A program made the position numbers and the translations under genes. Shown here one piece after another: positions 1-8,001 of a DNA stretch of 64,000 nucleotides. The stretch is from Aureisphaera sp963669405 (lineage in GTDB: Bacteria > Bacteroidota > Bacteroidia > Flavobacteriales > Flavobacteriaceae), in NCBI GenBank assembly GCA_963669405.2, contig CAXXHF010000002.1, forward strand, positions 1,550,001-1,614,000, read 5' to 3'. The notes beneath the pieces were generated by a model, which did not search any database, was not told where the DNA came from, and worked only from the letters and a program-made list of their open reading frames with translations. How positions within the stretch are numbered: position 1 is the first letter of the stretch; every line of letters begins with the position of its first letter.

Positions 1-363
1 AAATTCCAATGTGTAATTTTTATACTCTTTTTGTGTAATTCCCTCTGCATAAAAAAGATTCTCCTTTGTGTTGTATCTTTTCAAATAGGCTTCATTTATT
101 TTGGTATGAATACGATCACTTGGAGATACCTTTACCCCTAGAACATTTAAGATTTTGTCGCCATATTTCAATTGTCCTTTTCCTTCATCAAGAAACGCAG
201 TAAACCAACTTTTTTTACTCTTGTTCCAACTTCTGGCAAAAACCCTATCATCCACATGCACTACCCATATTTCTAAAAAGGTGGTTCGTAATGTCCCTCC
301 TTTAATCTCGGTATAGTTTACACTATCCAAATGGGTGTAAAAATCTTCTGGAAAGTTTGTCAT
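1..363 (-). CDS. DUF2255-like protein (partial, C-terminus outside window)
   Basis: An open frame runs from the ATG at 363-361 leftwards off the window edge, giving at least 121 residues without a stop. The start overlaps the stop of the exonuclease III gene by one base (TAATG), so the two are probably translationally coupled. The visible protein begins MTNFPEDFYTHLDS and contains a segment like VHVDDRVFARSWNKSKKSW followed by GEGK/KYGD-type residues. This recalls the DUF2255 family, small proteins with a conserved Arg-Ser-Trp core and no known function. The family call is from memory of that pattern and is moderate. The protein has no signal peptide or membrane segment in the visible part, so it is probably cytoplasmic. 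Confidence 0.6.
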   Translation of the reverse strand, partial: MTNFPEDFYTHLDSVNYTEIKGGTLRTTFLEIWVVHVDDRVFARSWNKSKKSWFTAFLDEGKGQLKYGDKILNVLGVKVSPSDRIHTKINEAYLKRYNTKENLFYAEGITQKEYKNYTLEF

Positions 364-1127
364 TAAAATTCTAATTCTACCATATGAGGACAGTGGTCAC
401 TATGGTGTGCTTCGGGTAATATAACGGCCCGTTTCAGATTTTCTTGCAAAGGCTGTGCCACCATACTGTAGTCAATACGCCATCCTTTATTATTGGCTCG
501 GGAATTGGCTCGGTAACTCCACCATGTGTAATTGTGTGGCTCTTTGTTGAAATGTCTAAAGGAATCTATGAAGCCACTTTTCATAAAATTCCCGATCCAT
601 TCTCGTTCTACGGGTAGAAACCCAGAGACATTTTTATTACGAACAGGATCATGAATATCAATTGCTTCATGACAGATATTATAGTCACCACAGATTACCA
701 AATTGGGAGTTGACTTTTTCAATGAGTTTACATAATCCTGAAAAAGAGCCATGTATTCCAGCTTATGCTCCAATCGAGCCAAATTAGTCCCGCTAGGCAA
801 ATACAAACTCATCACGGAAACCTCATCATAATCTACCCTAATATTTCTTCCTTCAAAGTCCATTGAAGCAATTCCAGTACCATATTCCACATGTTTTGGC
901 TCCTGCTTACAGAAAATTGCCACGCCACTGTATCCTTTTTTCTGTGCGCTGAACCAATAATGATATGGATAACCTGCTGCTTCAATTTCAGAAACTTCTA
1001 CCTGATCTACGTTTGCTTTTGTCTCCTGAATACAAATGATATCGGGATCGGCACTTTTTAACCAATCTATAAAACCTTTTCGCATTGCTGCTCGAATTCC
1101 GTTAACGTTATAGGATATTATTTTCAT
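363..1127 (-). CDS. xth: exodeoxyribonuclease III
   Basis: A 254-residue AP endonuclease/3'-5' exonuclease of the EEP superfamily, acting in base-excision repair in the cytoplasm. It opens with MKIISYNVNGIRAA. The metal-binding Glu is E35 in IICIQETKA, with Y109, D148 and N150 in ICGDYNICHEAIDIHDP, a Trp-Arg-Ile-Asp-Tyr segment (GWRIDYSMV), and the catalytic Asp-His pair in HHSDHCP (about 244-245). These match the ExoIII family layout and its usual length of 250-270 residues. It lies divergent from the outer-membrane protein gene at 1253 and overlaps the following DUF2255-like start by one base. Nothing unusual is seen. Confidence 0.95.
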   Translation of the reverse strand: MKIISYNVNGIRAAMRKGFIDWLKSADPDIICIQETKANVDQVEVSEIEAAGYPYHYWFSAQKKGYSGVAIFCKQEPKHVEYGTGIASMDFEGRNIRVDYDEVSVMSLYLPSGTNLARLEHKLEYMALFQDYVNSLKKSTPNLVICGDYNICHEAIDIHDPVRNKNVSGFLPVEREWIGNFMKSGFIDSFRHFNKEPHNYTWWSYRANSRANNKGWRIDYSMVAQPLQENLKRAVILPEAHHSDHCPHMVELEF

Positions 1128-1252
1128 AAAACTGCTGCTATTACTATTCTGGCTAAATTAAATAACAATGTATATTTACAGATAAGGTCTATGGAAAGGT
1201 TTTCACAAAACAATCAACAAAATAAAAACCCTTACGGTAAGTTGTAGTACGT

Positions 1253-4200
1253 ATGAAATGGTATCTCTGTCTCTTTTTGTTTTGCTTGGGCCTTACGTCT
1301 CAGGCACAGGATACACTATCTAATTACAAATCGAAGAAATTAGCTATTAAGGATACCATTTATTTAAATCGTGCTGGTATTAATCCTTCGGAGTTTTCTG
1401 TATTGAATAAAGGCGGTCTCCCTATAGATAGTCTCGCCTATAAAACCAACTTTGAGAAAGGGTGGGTAGTTTTTCCAAAAGAACTGCAACAACAACACGA
1501 TACAATCACTATTAATTACCTTGAATATCCGTCCTATCTCACTAAAGATTACTTTGTATTGGACCCTAAGATCATTTCGGAAAGCAGCAGCAAGCTCGAT
1601 AAACTTTATACATTGGGCCAAAGCAATAGAACTTTTTCCAATTCCCCGTTTGCGGGGTTAAACACCCTGGGAAGTATTACAAGGGGAATTACTATTGGTA
1701 GCAATCAAAATGCAGTTGTAAACAGCGAACTGGATCTTCAGATTACTGGGAAATTAAATGATAAGATTGGTATCCGAGCTTCTATTCAAGATGCCAATAT
1801 CCCTACTCAAGAAGGAGGTTATTCACAAAGTCTGGACGAATTTGACCAAATTTTCATTGAACTCTACGGCGATTCATGGAACATAAGGGCGGGTGATGTA
1901 GACCTACAAAATAACAACACGTATTTTGGTCGCTTTACCAAAAAAGTTCAAGGAATTTCTTTGGGAGGAACCTTTACCCATGAAGATGGATCCAAAACTT
2001 CTGCCTATGCTTCTGGGGCATTGGTCCGGGGTGTTTTTCAACGAAGTCAATTTCAAGGACAGGAAGGAAATCAGGGGCCCTACAAATTGGTAGGTCCCAA
2101 CGGAGAGCTTTTTATCTTGATTGTTTCTGGGAGTGAGCGTGTCTATGTAAATGGGTTGCTCCTAAAACGTGGTGAAAATGAAGATTATGTTATTGATTAC
2201 AATGCTGGGGAAATAAAATTTAATCCCACCTACCCCATTAATGCCAATATGCGGATTACGGTAGAATATCAATTTACCGATCAGAATTACACCCGTTTCA
2301 TTGGGTATGGAGGTGGCCAATATGAGGCAGAAACCTTTAAAGTAGGTGCCTATGTCTATTCTGAAAGTGATGCTAAAAACCAACCATTGCAACAAAGTTT
2401 AACCGAAGAACAAGTTTCTATTTTGGTAGCGGCTGGTGACAATACGGATCTTATGAATGCTCCCAGTGCAGTACCTGACACTTTTTCGGATAATAAGATC
2501 CTCTATAGAAAAGAAGATCTCAATGGAACGGAAATTTTTGTTTTTTCCAACAATCCTGAAGACGAGTTATTCAATGTTCGTTTTAGTTTGGTAGGAGATA
2601 ATATGGGGAATTATATCATTAGTGATGAAAGTGCCATTGCACGTATTTTTGAATATATCCCTCCTGTTGATGGGGTTCCTCAAGGTAACTACGACCCAAT
2701 CATACGACTCCGTGCTCCAGAAAAAATTCAATTGGGAGGTGTGTTTGGAAGCTACCAACCCAATGAAAAAACAAATGTCGATTTTGAAATCACTGGAAGT
2801 ATTAATGATGTTAATTTATTTTCCAACATAGATAATGACAATAATGATGGATTTGGTGGACACTTTAAAGCAAAACAACGGTTAATAACTACTAAAGATA
2901 CTTTGCAGGTGGATGCTTTTGCCTCCTTGGATTATCTCCATGAGGATTTCAGAACTATTGAGCGCTTGTACAATATAGAATTCAACCGAGACTGGAATCT
3001 TGAAAATCCGCTAGGGGATCAGCGATTTGTTACATCTGGGGTAGCACTGTCTCATCCCAAGTATGGGGGTGGTCAATATGAATTTCAGAATCTCGATTAT
3101 TCCGAAAATTTCAAAGGAACTAGGCATGTTCTTTCCTCAGCTACTAGATGGAACAAACTTCGGTTACTATTTAACGGTAGTTACTTGGATAGTGAAAGTG
3201 ATGTTTTAAAATCTACTTTTAGTAGGGTACAGACAAATGCTTCTTATTCCTTTAACAAAGCATGGATAGGGGCTAAAGTTAATGCTGAAGACAATGAAGC
3301 AAAAGCTGTTGCCAACGACAGTCTCACGCCTCTAAGTCAAAAATTTGCAGCTTACGAAGTATATACTGGGGTTGGAGATAGCACTAAAGTTTATGGTCAA
3401 GTGGGTTATCGTTATCGTGTAAATGACAGCCTTCGTAACAATACTGTAAAAAGGGTTAGTACTTCACATGATTATTTTACAAATGCCCGACTGATTCAAA
3501 ATCAAAATACACAGCTTTCACTTTTTGTAAATTATCGGGTTTTGAAAAGTGAAGCTGAGGAACTTGAAGACGAAAATACCCTGAATTCTCGTCTATTGTA
3601 TTCTCAAAATCTTTGGAAGGGAAGCATTCGCTTGAATACAGCTATAGAATCTAATAGTGGTGTTATAGCACAACAGGAATTTACATATGTACAGGTAGAG
3701 GCAGGACAAGGTACATTTACTTGGATTGATTACAATGATAATGGGGTTCAGGAATTGAATGAATTTGAAATTGCGCAGTTTCAAGACCAAGCAGAATATG
3801 TTCGGGTTTTATTACCCAATCAGGTATTTGTGAAAATACGTAATAACAAATTGAGTCAAATTGTTACGTTAAATCCACAACGTTGGCAAAATGATACGGG
3901 TTTCAAAAAATTCCTTTCACACTTCTACAATCAGACAAGTTATCTGATAGACCGAAAAGTTGAACGCACCAATAATATTGCAGATATCAATCCCTTTAAA
4001 GATGGAGGTGATGCGCAATTGGGACTTACTTTAAATTTCAGAAATGCTCTTTTCTTTAATCGCGGAAAACAGCACTTTACTACTAGTTATACTTATATTT
4101 CCAGTTCTGCAAACAATTTAATTTCATTAGGCTTACAAGAGAATTCTTTAGAAAGTCATCAACTTAACTTTAACCATAAATTCAAAGAATCTTGGCTATT

Positions 4201-4669
4201 GAACGTAAAATCTTCTTTGGGAAATAGTGACAGTCGGTCTGAAAATTTTGAAAATCGGAATTTCGATTTGGATACGTATTCGGTAAATCCAAAGTTATCT
4301 TATCTCTTAAGTAGACAAACCCGATTCGATATTTTTTATCAGTTTTTGAATAAGGAAAATACATTGGGAGAGATGGAAACTTTAGATCAGCAAAAAATAG
4401 GAATGTCCTTCGCCTATAATAATGTTCAGAAAATTTCTATTTCGGGAGAGTTTAATTATATAGATAATTCTTTTGAGGGAAGTGCCTTTTCTCCAGTTGC
4501 ATACACTATGTTGGAAGGGCTCCAACCTGGCACAAACTTTACTTGGAGTCTTTTATTTCAGAAGAGAATTACCAAATACTTAGATGCTAATTTATCTTAC
4601 TTTGGAAGGAAAAGTGAATCTTCTAATACCATCCATACAGGAACCATTCAATTAAGGGCTTATTTTTAA
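1253..4669 (+). CDS. large outer-membrane protein, unknown function
   Basis: A 1138-residue protein with a signal peptide (MKWYLCLFLFCLGLTSQAQ). The rest is rich in alternating polar and aromatic residues, and it ends in an aromatic residue (LRAYF), as beta-barrel outer-membrane proteins do. Around residues 270-345 it carries a segment of the type GPYKLVGPNGELFI, then SERVYVNGLLLKRGENEDY and VIDYNAGEIKF. That resembles the YVNG...DY.IDY.G.I.F repeats of large Bacteroidota surface proteins such as SprA, but the length and the remainder differ from SprA. Two acidic loops could bind calcium: IDNDNNDG near residue 525 and the EF-hand-like DYNDNGVQELNE near 825. I do not recognise a named family. 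It is monocistronic and ends at a bidirectional terminator. Confidence 0.75.
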   Translation: MKWYLCLFLFCLGLTSQAQDTLSNYKSKKLAIKDTIYLNRAGINPSEFSVLNKGGLPIDSLAYKTNFEKGWVVFPKELQQQHDTITINYLEYPSYLTKDYFVLDPKIISESSSKLDKLYTLGQSNRTFSNSPFAGLNTLGSITRGITIGSNQNAVVNSELDLQITGKLNDKIGIRASIQDANIPTQEGGYSQSLDEFDQIFIELYGDSWNIRAGDVDLQNNNTYFGRFTKKVQGISLGGTFTHEDGSKTSAYASGALVRGVFQRSQFQGQEGNQGPYKLVGPNGELFILIVSGSERVYVNGLLLKRGENEDYVIDYNAGEIKFNPTYPINANMRITVEYQFTDQNYTRFIGYGGGQYEAETFKVGAYVYSESDAKNQPLQQSLTEEQVSILVAAGDNTDLMNAPSAVPDTFSDNKILYRKEDLNGTEIFVFSNNPEDELFNVRFSLVGDNMGNYIISDESAIARIFEYIPPVDGVPQGNYDPIIRLRAPEKIQLGGVFGSYQPNEKTNVDFEITGSINDVNLFSNIDNDNNDGFGGHFKAKQRLITTKDTLQVDAFASLDYLHEDFRTIERLYNIEFNRDWNLENPLGDQRFVTSGVALSHPKYGGGQYEFQNLDYSENFKGTRHVLSSATRWNKLRLLFNGSYLDSESDVLKSTFSRVQTNASYSFNKAWIGAKVNAEDNEAKAVANDSLTPLSQKFAAYEVYTGVGDSTKVYGQVGYRYRVNDSLRNNTVKRVSTSHDYFTNARLIQNQNTQLSLFVNYRVLKSEAEELEDENTLNSRLLYSQNLWKGSIRLNTAIESNSGVIAQQEFTYVQVEAGQGTFTWIDYNDNGVQELNEFEIAQFQDQAEYVRVLLPNQVFVKIRNNKLSQIVTLNPQRWQNDTGFKKFLSHFYNQTSYLIDRKVERTNNIADINPFKDGGDAQLGLTLNFRNALFFNRGKQHFTTSYTYISSSANNLISLGLQENSLESHQLNFNHKFKESWLLNVKSSLGNSDSRSENFENRNFDLDTYSVNPKLSYLLSRQTRFDIFYQFLNKENTLGEMETLDQQKIGMSFAYNNVQKISISGEFNYIDNSFEGSAFSPVAYTMLEGLQPGTNFTWSLLFQKRITKYLDANLSYFGRKSESSNTIHTGTIQLRAYF

Positions 4670-4674
4670 TAAAA

Positions 4675-4699
4675 AAAGAGCGGGACAAGCCCGCTCTTT
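4675..4699. terminator. bidirectional rho-independent terminator
   Basis: A 10-bp perfect stem (aaagagcggg / cccgctcttt) with a 5-base loop lies between the convergent genes ending at 4669 and 4725. An A-run on the left gives U-tracts for minus-strand transcripts, and T-rich sequence follows on the right. Confidence 0.85.
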
Positions 4700-4724
4700 A
4701 TATATTTTGGTTTTGGATAAGAGG

Positions 4725-7679
4725 TTATCTTACAATAATTCTCTGTACTCCACCAAAGTCTTTGTTTCCAACTCTAACAATATAGATTCCAGCTGAAACG
4801 TAAGACATGTCTAAGTCATACTCATAACCTGTTCCGCTTTCGTTATCTAAACGGTACGAAGTTAATGTCTGTCCAAGCATGTTTGTTACGGTAAGGGTTA
4901 ATCTATCTGTAACGGTAGTTGTAGGCAATAACACTTTGTATTGGTCATTTCCTTGGTCTACTATTAGAAGTTCCGTATTGTTAGCATAATCTTCTACAGA
5001 AAGTGGAGCTCCACTACATAGTTGAAGAGTCCAATCTAACAATGTTCCACCATCTTGGTTTGCGTTATCAGTAATTACCAATGTCCAATCTCCAATAGAC
5101 TGAAGACCATCAAAAGTAGACAATGCCTCACTTGGTTGGAAAGAACCAGTAAATGGCGCTGTTCCAGATCCAATTGGAGTATCAGCTTCGTCATCTAATA
5201 CGGTATTGGTAAAGTTCTGACAATTACCACAAACTCTATCTATTAATGTAATAGCAGTAGTGTTATCTGGAGCAATTAATTGAATGTCCAAATCTCCTAC
5301 CCATGTGTGATCAATATTAAGAGTCACATTTACATCATTAATAGTGAAATCATCTGTGAAAGTAACAACAGAAGTAGTTACAGTTCCTGCATCTGGACCT
5401 ACTGGCTGATCTGTGTCATTGGTTTGACTATCACAAGTAAGGTGTGTTACTCCTTTAGAAGTACTATTATTAGATGCTTGTGAATCTGAACCAAGCTCTG
5501 AAGATGCTTCAATTAAATAAGATGCACCTGGTGTAGAAAGATCTACCTGAGTAGTAAAGGTATAATCCAAGGTAGCACCAGAACCAAGAGGACCTGCTAC
5601 TGTTTCAACCACTGGAGTTCCTCCATCTACTGTATAAGATACGTCGAAGTTAGATTGCTCTGCAGTACCAAAGTTTTCAATGGTAATAGTAACATCTTCC
5701 AATCCTAATCCTTCTCCTGTATTAGGCGAAGTGATTTCAATAGCTCCTATATCATTCGCAAAAATGTGAGTTACATCTTTAGTAACTGGGTCATTATTGT
5801 TATCCTCATCACCCGTTAAGTTCGTACGAACTTCAATAGTATAGGTTTGTCCTTCTGTAGAAAGATCTAACGTTGCAGCAAAAGTAAAGGGTGCATTTGT
5901 AGTAGGATCTAGTGGTCCAGCAAATGTTTCAGTAGCAATTAAGTTTCCGTCTAAGTACAACTCTAATGGAATATTAGATTGAGCATCTAAACCAAAGTTG
6001 AAAATAGTAATATCTACTTGCTCATTAGCAGATAATGCACCATCACTAGGAGCATCAATACTAACAGCACCAACATCTGTGTTAAAATCAGGAGCAATTT
6101 TAAACACCCCTACAACGTCTGCTCTAGAAACACCAGGTTCTGGGCTCATATATTCGTTAATAAACCAGAATGTTTTGTCATCAGCTGGATCAATATCAAT
6201 TTTACTGTAGTCACCATAACGTAAACCAGGAATGTTAGCATCTCCATTACGGATTACCTCTTCTGCAATAGTCATAGTTCCTAGTGGATCTGCTGCAAAA
6301 CGTCCCGTATAGTATGAACTAACTTGAATTGGGTTGGCATCAGAAGGATCAACAGTCATGGCAGAATATCCCATACCAATGTTTCCTTGAACATCCATCA
6401 TCATACTTGCATGCCAAGCATGTTTTTCTCCTCCAGTTGGAGTATTAGGAGCTTCATAAGTACCTTCTTGGAAAACTGTCCATGGCAAACCATCACCATC
6501 TTGACGTAATTCATACCAACGCACTGCTGCTTTTTCACCACCAGATGCATCTACATCAATTACGAAGTTGAATAGCGCAGAGTTGTACGTTCCAAATTTT
6601 CTGAACTGTGCTTGGTTCATAATGGTTGCCTGCAATGCATCGATTGCAATTCCACCACCAGGCTGAGTTAAGTTAGAGAAACTTCCTCCATCAAATACAG
6701 AGATAAATGGAGTTGCAGGAAGTTCAGTTGCAGCAGAAACTGTAGAGTTTCCTGGATCTGCAAAATCAGCATCAATAGTCCAAAGTTTTACGTGGTCTGT
6801 AGTTACACCACCCCAAGCATCATCCTGAAGATATATTATTGGAAGACCTCCTGGAGCTGGCATATTAGCATCGGTAACATTTAAAGCTTGTGGACTGTGG
6901 AAACCACTGGTTACAATACCAGGAAGGTTAAATCCTTGAACGTTTGCAGAAGCCTCACCATTAATCATGGCTGTTCTATCCATAGCCCAAACTTTGTTAG
7001 CACCACCCGTGTTTTCTGTTAGATAATATCCATCACTCCATACAGATAGTTTTTGGTAATCTGAAATTTGAGGGATATTGTATACATTCCATCCAGTAGC
7101 TAGAGGGTCAGTACTTGTACCATCAGAAATTGCTACTTGAGCTCCACCTCCTAAGAAAGAAAGAACCCAACGCTGTGCAGCTTGATCAAACGATACGGTT
7201 AAGTCACAACAACCACTACTTGGAAAAATAGATGGGTTAGGAGGCATTTGCCCAGATTGAGCAACCCCGTTTTTGTCATATACAATAAATCCAGTGTTAA
7301 ACACAACTAAAACATGATCTGGTCCTACTGCTAAAGCAGGGTCAGTTGGTTGTGAATTGGATTGTGCAGCATCGAACACCAATATAGGTGCACGACCTGG
7401 AATCTTTGAAGTAAGCGGATGGGGGTTTCTAGAAAAATAATCATTCTCAGTTTGAGGATCTTTTCCTGGAACAACTTTTACCCTAGAGGCACGACCATCT
7501 TGCTTCTCTTCATTGTTGTCTACCCATTGTGGGATTTCGGACATTCTGGAATTGATCGAAGGAACATAAGTCCTTGTGATCTCCCCTACATAGAAGGGTC
7601 CGTCCGGTTGATTTTCCTGCGCTGATACTCCTAAACTCGCAAGGAGTAAGAACGACAGTAATACGTAAGTTAATTTCAT
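4725..7679 (-). CDS. T9SS type A secreted protein with CARDB-like repeats and P-domain
   Basis: A 984-residue secreted protein. A signal peptide (MKLTYVLLSFLLLASLGVSAQ) is followed by a long N-terminal region (about 60-510) rich in Gly, Asp and Trp, probably a beta-propeller-like fold, shared along its length with the gene at 8002. Two CARDB-like Ig repeats follow (from NTDVGAVSI near 540 and NDIGAIEI near 640), then a proprotein-convertase P-domain near 750-890 (TFTDDFTINDVNVTL, HTWVGDLDIQLIAP, GDWTLVITDNA). A type A T9SS sorting domain ends in GIYIVRVGNKDFGGVQRIIVR. It is probably exported by T9SS and released or attached to the surface. The function of the N-terminal region is unknown. Confidence 0.85.
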   Translation of the reverse strand: MKLTYVLLSFLLLASLGVSAQENQPDGPFYVGEITRTYVPSINSRMSEIPQWVDNNEEKQDGRASRVKVVPGKDPQTENDYFSRNPHPLTSKIPGRAPILVFDAAQSNSQPTDPALAVGPDHVLVVFNTGFIVYDKNGVAQSGQMPPNPSIFPSSGCCDLTVSFDQAAQRWVLSFLGGGAQVAISDGTSTDPLATGWNVYNIPQISDYQKLSVWSDGYYLTENTGGANKVWAMDRTAMINGEASANVQGFNLPGIVTSGFHSPQALNVTDANMPAPGGLPIIYLQDDAWGGVTTDHVKLWTIDADFADPGNSTVSAATELPATPFISVFDGGSFSNLTQPGGGIAIDALQATIMNQAQFRKFGTYNSALFNFVIDVDASGGEKAAVRWYELRQDGDGLPWTVFQEGTYEAPNTPTGGEKHAWHASMMMDVQGNIGMGYSAMTVDPSDANPIQVSSYYTGRFAADPLGTMTIAEEVIRNGDANIPGLRYGDYSKIDIDPADDKTFWFINEYMSPEPGVSRADVVGVFKIAPDFNTDVGAVSIDAPSDGALSANEQVDITIFNFGLDAQSNIPLELYLDGNLIATETFAGPLDPTTNAPFTFAATLDLSTEGQTYTIEVRTNLTGDEDNNNDPVTKDVTHIFANDIGAIEITSPNTGEGLGLEDVTITIENFGTAEQSNFDVSYTVDGGTPVVETVAGPLGSGATLDYTFTTQVDLSTPGASYLIEASSELGSDSQASNNSTSKGVTHLTCDSQTNDTDQPVGPDAGTVTTSVVTFTDDFTINDVNVTLNIDHTWVGDLDIQLIAPDNTTAITLIDRVCGNCQNFTNTVLDDEADTPIGSGTAPFTGSFQPSEALSTFDGLQSIGDWTLVITDNANQDGGTLLDWTLQLCSGAPLSVEDYANNTELLIVDQGNDQYKVLLPTTTVTDRLTLTVTNMLGQTLTSYRLDNESGTGYEYDLDMSYVSAGIYIVRVGNKDFGGVQRIIVR

Positions 7680-7715
7680 TTCAACAAGTTTTTGGTTAAA
7701 TTTTTACTGAGGCTT

Positions 7716-7745
7716 TAAAAATACTACCATTTATTTAAAAATCAA
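7716..7745 (-). promoter_or_regulatory. putative Bacteroidota sigma-A promoter for the gene at 4725-7679
   Basis: On the minus strand, TTG (7745-7743) is followed after 19 bases by TATTTTTA (7723-7716), seven of eight in the TAnnTTTG -7 consensus. The start codon lies 37 bases past the -7 box. The spacing fits the family, but one mismatch and the high AT content keep this tentative. Confidence 0.45.
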
Positions 7746-7948
7746 GCATTAATACCAATTATTTATAGGTGATAAACAGTTAAAATTCAGTGTGTTACAT
7801 TTTATTTTCCTATTGTTTTAGTAGATTTTTATTCAAAAAAAGATTAAATATTTAACAAAACATTAAGTCTACATTCATAAAACCAGAGTAAAAGATGAAA
7901 CTCATAGCTTTGTCTTTAACAGGAAAATAAAGTCCTCTTTATCAAAAA

Positions 7949-7971
7949 AGAGCGGGTTTTTAACCCGCTCT
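7949..7971 (-). terminator. rho-independent terminator
   Basis: A 10-bp perfect stem (agagcgggtt / aacccgctct) with a 3-base loop lies 30 bases past the stop of the gene ending at 8002. The A-run at 7944-7948 becomes a U-tract on the minus strand. Confidence 0.85.
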
Positions 7972-8001
7972 CAAACAATCACAAAAAGACTGAATATTTA
8001 A

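Larger units (their letters stand above)
7680..8001. other. 322-base intergenic region between the two paralogous T9SS genes
   Basis: This AT-rich spacer holds the terminator of the upstream paralog (7949-7971) and the putative promoter of the downstream one (7716-7745). I see no other gene, repeat or RNA structure in it. Confidence 0.7.
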
